DNA of 64,000 nt, taken from contig CAJZBQ010000006.1 of the NCBI GenBank assembly GCA_914767885.1, positions 62,001 to 126,000 of the forward strand, in the 5' to 3' direction. A program made the translations under genes and the position numbers. How positions within the stretch are numbered: the first letter of the stretch is position 1; every line of letters begins with the position of its first letter. The notes below the pieces were generated by a model. That model was given only the letters and a program-made list of their open reading frames with translations. It had not been told where the DNA came from and ran no database searches. This document shows positions 1-10,665 of this stretch, piece by piece. Source of the DNA: Blepharisma stoltei (taxonomy: Eukaryota > Ciliophora > Heterotrichea > Heterotrichida > Blepharismidae).

Positions 1-1
1 C

Positions 2-1124
2 ACAAAACCAATTGTTTGGAATTTAAGCAATTCAATAATTATGATCGGGAATTTTTTTTCTGGTATCATAGCAGGGACTTCTATTGATTATATTTGGTCT
101 AATTATAATGAGGATATTGCTTATCAATTAATTTATGGCACTGCAGTGATGTCAAGCTTTTTTGCTTTAATAGCTTCAATTCTTATAAGAACGAGCGCTA
201 AATCTGCAGAATATAACGAATCTGAAGAAATTTTGATAACAAAAAATATGTTAAAAACACGGAAATTTTGAAGATTTGTTGTGCTTATACTTTTGCTGAT
301 TTTTATGAGAAGTGGGTGTTTTGGGCATTTGGATGCGACTTTCCCAAAATATTTGCTTAAGCCCTTCTAAAATTATAAGAGCACTATATTGCTGTTGAAT
401 TAGGATAAATAGATATAATTATATTAATGAATTTATTATTATTTATTTTGAATATTATGAAAAAACAAATTTTTTTAAATTTTATTAATTGACTTCTTAT
501 TAAATTGGGCGAATTAGAAGGGTAGGCCAAAAGGTACACTTTGGGGCGTATCTAGCTTTACACTCAACTACGATGCTTATAGGCACAATAATTTTTACAC
601 CAATCAGCTATATTTGTTCTAGCTACCTGCTTATTGCTTTTGGAGGCCTTCTAGGGTCATTTGCTCCCTTTTTTCTAGTCATAGGGTCAAATACTTGAAA
701 TTGCGTTTTGTTTGTGATTATTATATCTTTAGGTGAGAGTTTATGGTCTCCAAGACTTCTCGATTACACTCTCAAAATAGCTTCGCCTGGTGAAGAAGGG
801 ACATATTTAGCCTTATGCAATTGCCCTTTTTATTTCTGTATGATTTTAACAGGATCTCTATCAGGAACTTTACTAGAGACTTTTTGCCCTGAAAACAACA
901 CATCTCAATGCAACGACATCTGATTCGTTATAGGGGCATTTGGGATTTTTATTCCAATTATCTTATTAATTTTTCGATTTTCATTAGAGCAGCCTGAATC
1001 GATGCCAAGTCAATGTACATTAGAAAATGACAATGTCAATATTCTGCAAATTCAAAGATCAGAAGAGTCTAAGACTGTTTCTCCAGAAAAAATTGAAAAT
1101 AGTATGCTTTTTTATAGAATATAG
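2..1124 (+). CDS. MFS-like membrane transporter, 5'-partial, IES-interrupted
   Basis: The frame is already open at the window edge, so the N-terminus lies outside. Hydrophobic segments alternate with short loops. LDATFPKYLL followed later by SLGESLWSPRLLDYTLK and GEEGTYLALCNCPF resembles the central and C-terminal helices of ciliate major-facilitator proteins (family knowledge). TGA is read as Trp at least three times. Bases 358-500 look like a TA-flanked IES whose removal joins KYLLK to LGELEG in frame. Just after this, at about 515-545, the frame still has to shift and roughly 20 expected residues are missing. Either a second unresolved interruption, an assembly error or a damaged gene explains this. 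Substrate cannot be told. Confidence 0.6.
358..500. other. Candidate TA-flanked IES in the MFS gene (143 bp)
   Basis: TA at 358-359 (ctTAag) and at 501-502 (atTAaa) have the same codon phase; joining them gives KYLL-K-LGELEG. The interior is very AT-rich with stops in all frames. Downstream frame remains unresolved, so the right boundary is less certain than for other IESs here. Confidence 0.45.
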
Positions 1125-1431
1125 CAGTTTATTACTGAAACCAGTTCTATTTTTCAATAAAATATTAATTGATAAATATGAATTTTTATATTTTTATAAT
1201 TTAAGTTTTATAAATAGAAAGAAATATTGCTTCCAATATTGATAAATAATTTGATAATAAAAAAGTTGAGTTTTTAATATTTGTATTTACTTCACCAGTC
1301 TTGCATGAAAATATATGAAATATTTTAAGAATAGATCTTGGGCTAATTATATTATTTAACACAAAATATATATTTTATAAATTATATTATAATTTCAAAT
1401 TAAATCATATCTAAGATTTAGATCTAAGAAA

Positions 1432-2394
1432 ATGAGTGCAGAATTTGTTATTGACAGGTACGGATTTCGGTCAGCCCCTCAAGCAAGACCACGAAGACCC
1501 TCTGACATCATCAGAGAAAACGCTAGAATGGAAAAATGACAAGAAATGCTTCAGAGATGGGATTACAATGTCCTCAGGCGCTCAGAATGGGTCAGAAGAA
1601 GAATCCGGAAAGGCATCCCAGACTCTTTCCGAGGAAGGGTTTGAGCTGAACTTGCCAATCTAAAGCAGCTTAAAGAAGAACACGATGCAGGCTACTATAG
1701 AAGCCTTGCCGAAACTGTCATAGAAAATAAAGCTACACGTGATATTCAGCTTGACATAAATCGAACATTTCCAGACAATATTTTATTCAGCAATGAAGGA
1801 ATCGGCCAGCAAACACTTTTTAGGATTTTAAAAGCTTATGCTCTTCATGACCCTGAAATTGGATATTGCCAAGGCATGGGTTTTTTGACTGGATTATTTT
1901 TATTTTATATGCCAGAAGAGGATGCGTTTTGGATGCTCATCGCTGTAATGAAAAAATATGAAATGAGGGAGTTCTATATGCCTGGGATGCCTGGAGTCTA
2001 CAAAGCTTTTTATAAGGTAAATGCCTTAATTAAGCAATATCTGCCAGCATTATTCAGACATTTTGAAGAAATTGGGATTTCACCATCTATGTTTGTGCCT
2101 TCCTGGATAATGACTTTGTATATAAATTATTTGCCAACTGAAGTAGCTTTGAGAGTTTTAGATGTATTTTTTAATGAGGGACCAAAAATATTATATAGGA
2201 TTTATATTCTTATTTTTAAAGAAGTTAAGGATGAGCTAGTAGAATTGGCGGCTGACAAAATTTTTAATAGAGTTAAAACAATACCGGATAGTTTTGATCC
2301 TGATGAAACAATTAAAAAAGTCTTCAAAATTTCACTTGGGAGAGCTAGATTGATAGACATAGACAAAGAATATGAAAGCTCTCGAGGTAATTAG
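1432..2394 (+). CDS. TBC-domain Rab GTPase-activating protein
   Basis: A 320-aa uninterrupted reading frame from the first ATG (MSAEFVIDRYGF) with two TGA codons read as Trp in the conserved N-terminal part (EKWQEM, GRVWAEL). The TBC fold signature is clear: RKGIPDSFRGRVW near residue 60, the arginine-finger motif IxxDxxR as LDINRTFP near residue 110, and the glutamine-finger motif YCQGMGF near 145. Then follow the LFRHFEEIGISPSMFVPSWIMTLY and ALRVLDVFFNEG blocks of the second half. TBC proteins stimulate GTP hydrolysis by Rab GTPases and control vesicle traffic. The protein is almost only the TBC domain, so the Rab partner cannot be guessed. No intron or IES was seen, unusual for this window. 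Confidence 0.9.
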
Positions 2395-2496
2395 ACAGAA
2401 TTAAATTAATAAAAACATTTTGAAATTTGCTATTTAATCTTATTAATTATAAATATAGAAAAACTCATTGTAATTCTTGAAGGATAATTTATTTCC

Positions 2497-2815
2497 ACAA
2501 TTAAAAATGGAAGGCATAAGTAAGGGGTCAGTCCCCTATACTTTTTCCTAGTGAGGGAAGTTCTTACTTTCTGAAGGAAATCAGAGTTGGAACTGCTTCG
2601 GCAGCTCCAATTACACTTGAATCACATTCAAGAACCGAAGAGAGACTCGTCTGGGCCATAGGCAACTGAAACGGTTCGACAGTTAGGCCTATTCCACCTA
2701 CTGTTGTTCAGAGCTGTTTGCTAGTGGATGGAATTCATGAAGGAAGGGTTAGTATTGTTAGATCCTAAGCTAAGTGGGGGTCAACAAAGAGTTATCGTAA
2801 TCTTAATCTTAATCT
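2497..2815 (+). mobile_element. SINE-like element, 319 bp, with 12-bp target duplication
   Basis: Flanked by taatttatttcc (2485-2496) and taatttatatcc (2816-2827), one mismatch. Begins near an AAAATGG motif and ends in a (TCTTAA)n tail at about 2797-2820. Body is GC-richer than its surroundings and has no long ORF. Length matches the 316- and 317-bp elements at 40809 and 6910. Lies intergenically. Confidence 0.6.
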
Positions 2816-2827
2816 TAATTTATATCC

Positions 2828-3966
2828 TATTGCTTTCCGCGCTTTATGAGATTGCGAAGGTTACTCCTGCCGGGTGAGGTCTGCACTGGTTAGTAGTAGT
2901 TGAATGAGTTGTGCCACCGCACCGAGCATAAAAAAAAGGTTCCCACCATAGACTATTAAAATGATGAATTTTCTGGTTGACTCTCGGCTAAAATGGATAC
3001 CTTAAGTTCAGAGCGTAGCTCCTGGCTTCACACTGGGAACAGTCCCGATAGGTCAGAAAATAACTACTGACTCTGCTGGAGATCCCTTTAAAAATTCTAA
3101 TTCCAGCACCTCTGAGGCAAAACCTTGATATGGAATAAAGCATATGCTGGTTCGCCCGACATTGAACTTTACCAAGCCAAGCAAAGCCTGGCAGATATAC
3201 ATTCCTGAACACCTTCCTCCCTTTTCTGAGATCCCTATAATACTCTATGGGATGGTGGAGTTAAAAGGGTTGGCTGCCACGTATTTTAATGTATAGGTAT
3301 TAGCTATTTATTGCTGAGTTTATAGCTAAATATGAATTGACTATATTGCATATGAAAAGTTCTATTAATTCATATTAAAATTTGCTATAAGATTTCAATA
3401 AATATGCTTATAAAAATGATATTTTACATAAAGAATCTTTAAAAAGGAAAACAGTTGTGTGCAAGATATCAATTTTTTCAAGACTTGGAGCACGTTTTAA
3501 GTTATGGACAGACCAAACTCTTTTCCTCAACTCCAGACTAAAGATTTACAGTCAGAAGCTCAAATTTTGGAGAAGCAATTCGGTGCCTATAAAATGCAGG
3601 TATAAAAGTAGAGTTCTTTTCATCGAATAGGTCCAAACTCCCCTATCAGACTGCGATAATATCATTATTTATATACCAGAAAAAGGTCATATACGCAATC
3701 TGACTTCGCGCTTGAAACCACCAAGGTAAAGAGGCCTAAAATTAACTCCAATGGTCCACTCTCATTAGCTAAATCCTATCTATTAGCGCTTACTTTTTTA
3801 TAAAAGGAAAAATAAATTATTTTAGTATCTAAAATCCAGCTATTTCTTTATTATTTCTACTATTTTCTTTTACTATTTCAGTAAAAATTAAGTAAAGAGG
3901 ATCCCAGCAGAGCATTTAATATTAAATAGTTTCCATTTTTTACCAGTATGAGATGCGCTAAGAAAT
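2828..3966. repeat. Intergenic region with a degenerate SINE-like repeat (about 2870-3290)
   Basis: The stretch about 3150-3290 (gcccgacatt, caagccaagcaaagcctgg, cctataat, then ttttaatgtata) is clearly related to the minus-oriented element at 40031-40455. Both end with attttaatg at the same relative place, so this copy too would be minus-oriented with its 5' end near 3286. No convincing target duplication was found. A 33-codon ORF at 3504-3605 (MDRPNSFPQLQTKD...) stops at TAA and is recorded only as possible. The rest is AT-rich without evident genes. Confidence 0.45.
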
Positions 3967-4269
3967 ATGAAAGGAGAAAGAGTTGTCTGCACTGTTCAAG
4001 GATGTCACCGCAGTTATAGCACCCAGGCTAATTTGGAAAAGCATTATGAAGCAGAGCATGGCAGCGTAAGACGATATCAATGTGAAATTTGCAAGCATTA
4101 TTTATCATCTAAGCAGAATCTCAATGAACACTTGCTTAAGCATACAGGAGAGAAACCTTTTGTCTGTAAAGTCCTCGGTTGTGGGAAAAGCTTCAGGCAA
4201 GGGAGCCAACTCTCTTTGCATAATAAAATGCATCGAGAAGTTGAAATGAGGCTGAAAGACTTGAAGTAG
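3967..4269 (+). CDS. Three-finger C2H2 zinc-finger protein
   Basis: 100 aa almost entirely made of three C2H2 fingers: CTVQGCHRSYSTQANLEKHYEAEH, then CEICKHYLSSKQNLNEHLLKH, then CKVLGCGKSFRQGSQLSLHNKMH, with a TGEKPF-type linker between fingers two and three. This is the TFIIIA-like layout of DNA- or RNA-binding regulators (family knowledge). The frame is open for some codons upstream without another ATG, so the start is the first available ATG. It converges with a paralog at 4748-5224 on the minus strand, with the same finger order and SSKQNL and FRQGSQLSLH motifs, which suggests an old inverted duplication. The target is unknown. Confidence 0.85.
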   Translation: MKGERVVCTVQGCHRSYSTQANLEKHYEAEHGSVRRYQCEICKHYLSSKQNLNEHLLKHTGEKPFVCKVLGCGKSFRQGSQLSLHNKMHREVEMRLKDLK

Positions 4270-4747
4270 ACTAAGATAAAAGATAAAAGGATAAAATAGC
4301 AAAAGCTGCGAAATTGGAACTATTTCTAGCTATAATTAAATTCATTTAAATTGGGATCTTTATCTGAGCCTTACTTATAAATGCTTTGCCGGCAAATTGT
4401 AAATTCTGACAATTAGAAATTGCAAGATTTTAATAGCTAAGTCTTTTTTTAACTCTTAATAAACTTTAAAATGTACTTATTTCTACCTTCCCGATACTTG
4501 ATAGAACGATTCCATTGCAAAGCCTCCTAAAGTCGGAAAAATTAAGGAATAGATGTTTAAACTTTTTATAGAGTATGTTAAAAATAGTTAAAGTTTGAAG
4601 AAAAATGATTCTTTTATCATTAAAAGAATTCTTCTCTATTATAATAAAAATCTGTAGTTTAATCTATACTTACACAAATTCTGTTAATTATTCAATTAAT
4701 CCCATTAATTTGAGCAGAATTTATATTATATTATTTCTGATATTATT
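4270..4747. other. AT-rich spacer between convergent zinc-finger genes
   Basis: No coding potential, repeats or target duplications seen. Presumably holds both 3' ends. Confidence 0.5.
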
Positions 4748-5224
4748 TTAACTCATAATTGTAAGCTGTTTTTCGCACGAAGGAAGCGTTATTCCAATTT
4801 GCGGAGAAGTAATCGAAGGTAACACAATTTCTTGACTTAGTAGCTTTATATTGTTCTCCTCAAACTCTTCTTTTTCTGTCTTGATCAGTGCAGACGTTAA
4901 TAAGCTTAAGCTCGTTTCAACTTGTGGGATTCCTCGAAAGCGCCTTATGACTTCTTGATGGATTTTTTTATGTAAAGAAAGCTGACTTCCTTGTCTAAAA
5001 CTTTCAGCGCAACCTTCATAAGGGCAAGCATAAGGCTTAATCCCTGTATGCATAAACCGATGCTCCTTTAAATTTTGTTTTGATGAGAGATATTTTTTAC
5101 AAATTTTACATCTGAATCGCTTCACACCCATATGTTGGCCTTCGTAGTGTCTTTTTAGGTTGAATTGGTTGCAATAATCCTTATTGCAGCCTGGAACCTT
5201 GCAAGCAAATCTCTGGATTTCCAT
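4748..5224 (-). CDS. C2H2 zinc-finger protein with C-terminal tail
   Basis: 158 aa. Three C2H2 fingers in the first 85 residues (CKVPGCNKDYCNQFNLKRHYEGQH, CKICKKYLSSKQNLKEHRFMH, CPYEGCAESFRQGSQLSLHKKIH) with a TGIKPY linker. The 65-residue tail is Ser/Glu/Leu-rich without a recognised domain and could be an effector region (inference). It is a paralog of the shorter gene at 3967-4269; the tail is absent there. Probable nucleic-acid-binding regulator. The start is the ATG directly before the first finger. Confidence 0.85.
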   Translation of the reverse strand: MEIQRFACKVPGCNKDYCNQFNLKRHYEGQHMGVKRFRCKICKKYLSSKQNLKEHRFMHTGIKPYACPYEGCAESFRQGSQLSLHKKIHQEVIRRFRGIPQVETSLSLLTSALIKTEKEEFEENNIKLLSQEIVLPSITSPQIGITLPSCEKQLTIMS

Positions 5225-5783
5225 AATAATTTATAAAGCTGAAAATCACTGGAAAAATATGTCTATATAGAATCTATTTATAAACAGTTCAATAACTGAT
5301 ACCACACCAAATATTTACAAAGGCATTTAAATACTTGAGTTATTCATTCATTTTAATTATTTTCGTTTCAGCTTACGATAAATAAATAAAAAATTTTAAT
5401 ATTATTCTTATTATGGCTTCTAAAAAGAGATTTTTTAAATATTATGAGAAAATATGATTATCTTAGTAAAAATAAATTTCATACCACAATCTATCGTTAA
5501 TAATTAACAGCTAGAATTGCCAAATTAAATTATAATAAAACTTTTTATTTTAATATAATCTCAGAATCTGATACTAATACAACTAAATATGCAAATCGCC
5601 TTTTCCATTCTATATATAATTTTTTTTATGAACCCACTTTATCAAAAAGCTCTTATATTATATCCTATTCCCCCAAGAATGAATAAAATGATATATATAA
5701 TCGACACTTAATTTTCAAATTTCGATTAATAATAAGCAAGATCAAACACTATTATCTATAAAACAAGCTTTAAATATCAGCAT
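5225..5783. other. AT-rich intergenic spacer
   Basis: No gene, RNA or repeat recognised between the zinc-finger start and the kinase stop codon. Confidence 0.5.
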
Positions 5784-8700
5784 TTAAATTTTATTACCTT
5801 TGCTCATTTCCACTATTCTTTTTAAATCTTGAGGACTTGATGGTTTCAATACTAAATAAACCTTACAAAACTCATCCATTCCTGCATTAACTCCCCCCCC
5901 CCTCCGTGAGTGAACAAAAATTTTTTGTTCACTCACGGAGGGGGGTAATTTTTTTTTTTTTAAAACAATTTATATATAAATTTTATAAAAAATATTTTTT
6001 TTCGAAATTTAAAAAAATCCTAATTCGCAAAAATTGGAAAGCAAATATTAATTTAATTTATAAAATTTATGTTTTTAAAAAGCATTTCGTTTAAAATTAA
6101 ATAGAATTAGCTCTAGATTTCATTATACTAATTACCATTTATATATCTAAATTTTTTTTCAATAAAAATTTTTCTATTAAAAAAATTTTTGTTCACTCAC
6201 GGAGGTAGGATTTTTGGGCAAAAAATAGGGATTTTTCTAATGGTTTTGTTCACTCACGGAGGGGGGGGAGTAAGACATTTTTGTCTTAATTCACTATCTC
6301 CAGACATCCCACATATAAATGTTCTTGGCGCGCCTTTTTGCGCTTCAATATCTCTAATCTGCTGTGTTGCTTTCAGCCCATCAGTGATCGGCATATAAAC
6401 ATCCATAAATATTATTTGATATAAAAACCCTTGGTCTATATATGATTTAAACATTTCTACCGCCATATTTCCATCTTTTGCACTATCATAGCTAGCCCCG
6501 AATAGTTTATTTACTATTGCTTCAATAATTTCTCTTTGGTTTTCTATGTCATCAACGACCAAAACTTTCATTTTTTGAGGGTCAAGTTTATATTTTTGGC
6601 AATCTTTTTCGATAAATTTGTGAATTTTGACTGTGTCTGTTTGTGAATAATCAGGCAGTGGAGATTTGCTGCCAGGACTAGAAATTTTGATTTTTCTATT
6701 TATAAGATTATTTACAAAAACTTTTCTGGGGTTTTCTGCTTGGAAATTAGTTTCATATTTAGCTGGGTCAAAAGTGACAAGTCTTACAATATCATTTGAA
6801 TTATAAACATAAATTTTGTGGAATAGATCAGAGTTTTCGTCAAAATCAGACACCTCAATGCTGGAAAATGTAGAGCAGCGCTGAATGGGCTCTATCTCTA
6901 TATGAGAAAAGTTAAAAGCTATAAGGTTATAAGATGATAGACCACTAGCACCTACCTAACCTAAGTATTATACCCCTAGGCTAGAGCCACCTCTTAGAGA
7001 TAGCCAGTTAGCCCAGATAAACAAAGACTAAGTGGGAGGTAAAACCTATCTAGCCCAGCAGGGACAGGGAAAACTTCGAGGAAGAAACAAAGCATCCCTC
7101 TTCGGCAGGCATCCCAAGGTCTACTTCAAAAAGTGACAGAGGCACTATTTTCAGCTTCATAAGAACGGGTCCTACCTCATAGTGAGTGCGTCTCGGAGTC
7201 CATCTACCATCACCATTTTGTTTCTGCTATATGAGAAAGAGCTTGTATTTCGAATTTTGCAAAATAGCTGTCTTTATGGCGGGATCTCAGCTTTATAATT
7301 TGATTATCTAATTGTTTACATTCGTCTATCCAGCTCTCTGGTAATGGCTTTCATTTAGCTGTCAATGGGGTTTCATATGTTTGGTTTGAGGTAATACGGA
7401 TAAGCTTTGATTTGGGCGCTTTATCAGAAATAGAGTAAGTTATACTATTAAGTTATGCTGGCCATAAACGGGCAGATCAATAGGTTCACCGACCTTTGTT
7501 CCAAAATACCGCCCTTTGGATATCCGGCCTGGAAGCCTGTCCAGGGGTTAGCTCTCTTGGCAGCCTACTAGAAAAGTGGCATAGGCAGTATTTCAGGTTC
7601 TCCTACTTGCTCCAAAGGAGTGAGCATCAAGTCCAATTTCATCATTTTATTTCTCAAAATAGAATAAATTAAATGTCATAAAGCCATAAGTGGATAGACC
7701 ACTAGCCTGCATACTTGATGTAAACCCACCTAACCTAAGGATTAGCTCCCTAGGTTAGAGCCACCTCTGTAGATGCTCTGTTAATCCCAATAAGCAAAGA
7801 CTAAGCGGGAGGCATAACCTATCTAGCCAGCAGGGACAGGGAAAACCTTCAGGGAAAAACGAAACTTCCCTCTTCGGGCAGACATCCCACCCAAAGGCCT
7901 ACTTCAAAAAGTGACAGAGTTACTATTTTCAGCTTCATCAGGACGTCTCCTACCTGCTCCATAGGATTTCACCTCAATGTCCATCTTCCATCACCATTTA
8001 ATTTCTTAAAAAAGAGTAAGGTATTTTTAAAATTAACGTAAATTTATCAGTCTCAATTTCCCCCATTGATGCTTCCGAGATTTGCCCCGAAAGAAACGCT
8101 AAAAGAGAGTCCAGCAGCGCAATCCCAAATCCATATTGAAGACAATTTTCTACAAGCTCTTCCATCGAAATTCTATTTTTTTCTGTTCTCTTTACATGAA
8201 AAATCTTTCTTAAATCCGCGTTCTCAAATTTCCTTGTCCTTATCGACAGCGTATAAGCTAAGCAAAGTTCTTTGCCTATTGCAGACTATATTACTATTAC
8301 AGAAATTTCTGCCCGTAAATAAATTTCAGAATTAGGGAGTGCTGTATCTATCGCAAACGCAAAAATTGTTTGCAGGATATAAAAATGCATAGACTGGTCC
8401 CCTATAACTGACTTTGGGATTCCTTGATCTTTTTGATAAGTCACAGTAATCCCTTTCCTTTGTGCTTTTCCATATGAAATTTCAATAGCATTTTGTATGT
8501 CATCGTCTATGCTGAAAGAATCTTTACTGAGCACAATTGAGTTAAAAAATACTGATTGGTATATTAAACTTGTACAGTGAAAATACTTAATCGTCATAAA
8601 TTCTTGGAAATTTTCTTTGCTCTGAGGATGGCTATCATCTATATCGCTTCCTAATGATCTCCCAAAGGCTTCTAATGCTGGCTTTGCGGCTCTTGTAAGA

Positions 8701-9728
8701 GAAATCTGAAGGGCTTTATTATTAACACTGTCAGTAATATCAGTACATATAAGCATTGCGCAGTTTTCTGACTTCCATGTAATGCTTTCTGCATAAATAG
8801 AATAGCCTAGTACGTCATTTTTATTAAATTCTATATCTTTTCCATGTTGTTTACATAAAAACTCTTCTTTTCCAGGACATCCTTTCAGAATAGCATTTTT
8901 TATTAGTAATTCTATTAAATCATGATAATCTTGTACAAAAATTTCCATAAAGTTGTTTGTCCCAGGATGTAGCTTTGCGATCATTTTTAGGGCATTTTTA
9001 TTAAGATGAATAATATTTCCTGAAGAATTAACAATAAATACTGCAAAATGCAAATTTTGGAAAAATGAATAATAAGTCGAGTTTGATTTTTTTATCGATT
9101 GATAAATTCTTCACAATGTTCTGAAGTCTTTTTCAGCGACTGAAAATATAAAAGTAAAGGTAAAAACTGCTAGAATAAGGCCTGAAAGTTTGATGCTATT
9201 CATAAGATATAGGAAAAGTATCTCAATCAGGCTGATGAATAAGAAATTTGTCCAGTGGCTGAATAAGTTTAATGTGAATACAAAACTTAGCGAAAAACCT
9301 GCAAAGCTTTCAAAAAAATCCCCTGTCTTAATTATAGTTTTTTATGTGTATTAGGCATTATAAATGCCTAGAGATTATAATAGAAAAATTATAATAAATC
9401 AGAATATTTTTGATAGGCACATAAAAGTGGGAATTTCCAATAGGATTCTTTGGATAGTTGGGGAGGTATTTCTTGCCACAAATCATGGCAAGCATGTCGA
9501 AATAAAGCTGGCAGCTTCATAGAAAGTTAAATCGCCTAAAATAAGTAAAGTTAACACAATTAGTATTAGTCAGCCAAAAATGTAGGCAATTGAGTCTTCA
9601 TGAGCTCGGGAGATATCTAAAGAATACCGTTTTTCAGTGCAGCTATCTTTGAAAAGAAGATTAATATTTTGCTCAAAGGATTGGTCATGATAGTATAAGT
9701 TGGAATTTTGATACGCAGGCGACACCAT
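5784..9728 (-). CDS. Membrane hybrid histidine kinase with PAS, HATPase and receiver domains, multiply interrupted
   Basis: Reads from ATG at 9728 to TAA at 5784. After removing a 45-bp IES (9333-9377), a 15-nt intron (8286-8300), a composite SINE insertion (7440-8012 plus one target copy), a SINE (6910-7226 plus one copy) and a MITE (5888-6270), 2592 nt remain, exactly 864 codons. Order: hydrophilic N-terminus, about five or six TM helices, a PAS-like region (AVFIVNSSGNIIHLNKNA), a degenerate dimerisation segment (SLTRAAKPALEAFGRSLG, no His), and an HATPase region (GDQSMHFYILQTIFAFAIDTA, later YGFGIALLDSLLAFLSG). A complete receiver follows: VLVVDD, phospho-acceptor Asp in FMDVYMPITDG, Ser in CGMSGD, Lys in LKPSS. 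Hybrid kinases sense signals and pass phosphate to a receiver (family knowledge). Loss of the H-box His suggests a noncanonical kinase or allosteric scaffold. Confidence 0.85.
5891..6270. mobile_element. MITE, family A (terminal CTCC, core TCCGTGAGTGAAC), in receiver-domain exon
   Basis: Target duplication TAA at 5888-5890 and 6271-6273. Joining them gives K-C-L-N-A-G-M-D, the expected receiver-domain sequence. The left end is a perfect hairpin (terminal repeat followed at once by its inverse, about 5893-5946). The right end carries two direct copies of the terminal repeat about 42 bp apart (about 6190-6207 and 6248-6268). The interior is AT-rich, without a transposase. Confidence 0.85.
6910..7226 (-). 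mobile_element. SINE-like element (317 bp) inside kinase exon
   Basis: Perfect 12-bp target duplication CTATATGAGAAA at 6898-6909 and 7227-7238. Removing the element plus one copy joins QALSHI to EIEPIQRC in frame. Oriented with its AAAATGGTG-like 5' end at the right and a TTA-rich tail at the left. Related to the elements at 7668-8005 and 30615-31006 (shared gacagggaaa, tctactt and CCATTTT blocks). Confidence 0.8.
7440..8012 (-). mobile_element. Composite SINE-like insertion (two adjacent copies) in kinase exon
   Basis: Flanked by AGAGTAAG at 7432-7439 and 8013-8020. Removal joins LILKIPYS to ISDKAPKSK, restoring the frame. It contains two elements of the same orientation, about 7440-7655 and 7668-8005. 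The second is about 75% like 6910-7226 by eye; the first is a more distant relative sharing the CATTTTATTTCT 5' end. Either one inserted beside the other or both arrived as a dimer. Confidence 0.7.
8286..8300 (-). other. 15-nt intron in the kinase gene
   Basis: Minus-strand GTAATAGTAATATAG contains in-frame stops. Removing it joins RAEIS to SAIGKELCLAY within the HATPase region and keeps the frame. Confidence 0.85.
9333..9377. other. 45-bp TA-flanked IES in the kinase TM region
   Basis: TA pairs 9333-9334 and 9378-9379 share codon phase; joining gives IIIFLL-IKTGDFFES. The interior includes a near-palindrome (ggcattataaatgcc) and an in-frame TAA. Confidence 0.7.
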
Positions 9729-10404
9729 AATTTAATAAGCAAAAGCCTACTCTTTTTAATTTGAGGAAAGTATCGGTAAATTTTCCATTTTTTGGTTAAT
9801 TTGAAGAAAAAAAATTTATATTGCTTTACCAATAATCCAAAAAGTTCCAGAACAAATTAATTTTCATATAATTTTTTTTCTATGACAGCTTATATAAAAA
9901 TTAATTACCCTTTAATAGGAATAGACTTTCTTGTCTAGTTTAAAGGAGGGAGCTAATAAAATAAATTAATAATCAGTTTTTATATATTATTTGCTTATCC
10001 GAGAAATATGAAAGATTTTCATTTGATGCTTAGGGTAATCAGTCCATAGTATTTAATAATTTTTTTTGAAGAGTTTATATAGAGTTCAGCATTAATTGTC
10101 TAGTATCTTTTATTAGGCTAAGCCCTTTTTGCGCACGAATTCTTATAATTAAAGTTAAAATTTTGCCTCATTAGAAGCTTCAAGCAGTTAGCTAAATAAT
10201 TTTTCGAAATATTTCTGAATGGGCTTAAATACTATTGCAAAAATTTATAATAAATAAATGTGGAAATCTCTGCTATCAATTATCTCGCATTCTAGCATAA
10301 AAATTTAGGAACCCAAAAGAGTCCAAGGAACAAATCAAAAATCCCCGTTTTTTGAAATAGAGTTATAAATTGGCATATAATTATTAGCCGTTTTCAAATA
10401 CTTT
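9729..10404. other. Intergenic region with a possible solo MITE hairpin
   Basis: AT-rich. Bases about 9907-9958 (ccctttaat ... tttaaaggagggagcta) look like one hairpin end of a family-C MITE without its partner end. No gene seen. Confidence 0.35.
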
Positions 10405-10665
10405 ATGAAAGTTCTGCTTGGAATATTTTTACTTGTTCAGGTTTTGTGCGCTGATAATATCGCTGAAGAAGAAGGCGTAACAATAGAAGACGGAGACTCT
10501 TATACAGTTTCTGCAGATGAATTTGGCGAAACTTATGATCTGTTAATAGCTTCAATCACAGATTCAGATTTTGATGATCAGCCTACAAGGATAACAAATT
10601 TAGATGAAGAAATTGAGTTTGTTATGCTTGATTATGATGGACAAAACTACTTACTTTTCCTTTAA
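10405..10665 (+). CDS. Small secreted acidic protein
   Basis: 86 aa with a typical signal peptide (MKVLLGIFLLVQVLCA, cleavage expected after about residue 16). The mature chain of about 70 residues is very acidic (DNIAEEEGVTIEDGDS, DSDFDD, NLDEEIEF) and has no Cys and no recognised domain. It lies alone between a kinase gene and the CCT gene, with AT-rich flanks. Secretion is inferred; function unknown. A very short acidic ORF remnant (about 10971-11072, VSVDEDFLLDYYSDEGESQ) sits 300 bp downstream behind a MITE relic and may be a fragment of something similar. Confidence 0.55.
   Translation: MKVLLGIFLLVQVLCADNIAEEEGVTIEDGDSYTVSADEFGETYDLLIASITDSDFDDQPTRITNLDEEIEFVMLDYDGQNYLLFL

Noticed and set aside
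2988-3212. 74-codon minus-strand ORF
   Set aside because: Falls inside a degenerate interspersed repeat shared with 40031-40455, with no protein-like conservation.
5906-6398. ORFs starting in the hairpin of the family-A MITE
   Set aside because: They read through terminal repeats and AT-rich interior; the locus is an insertion in the kinase exon.
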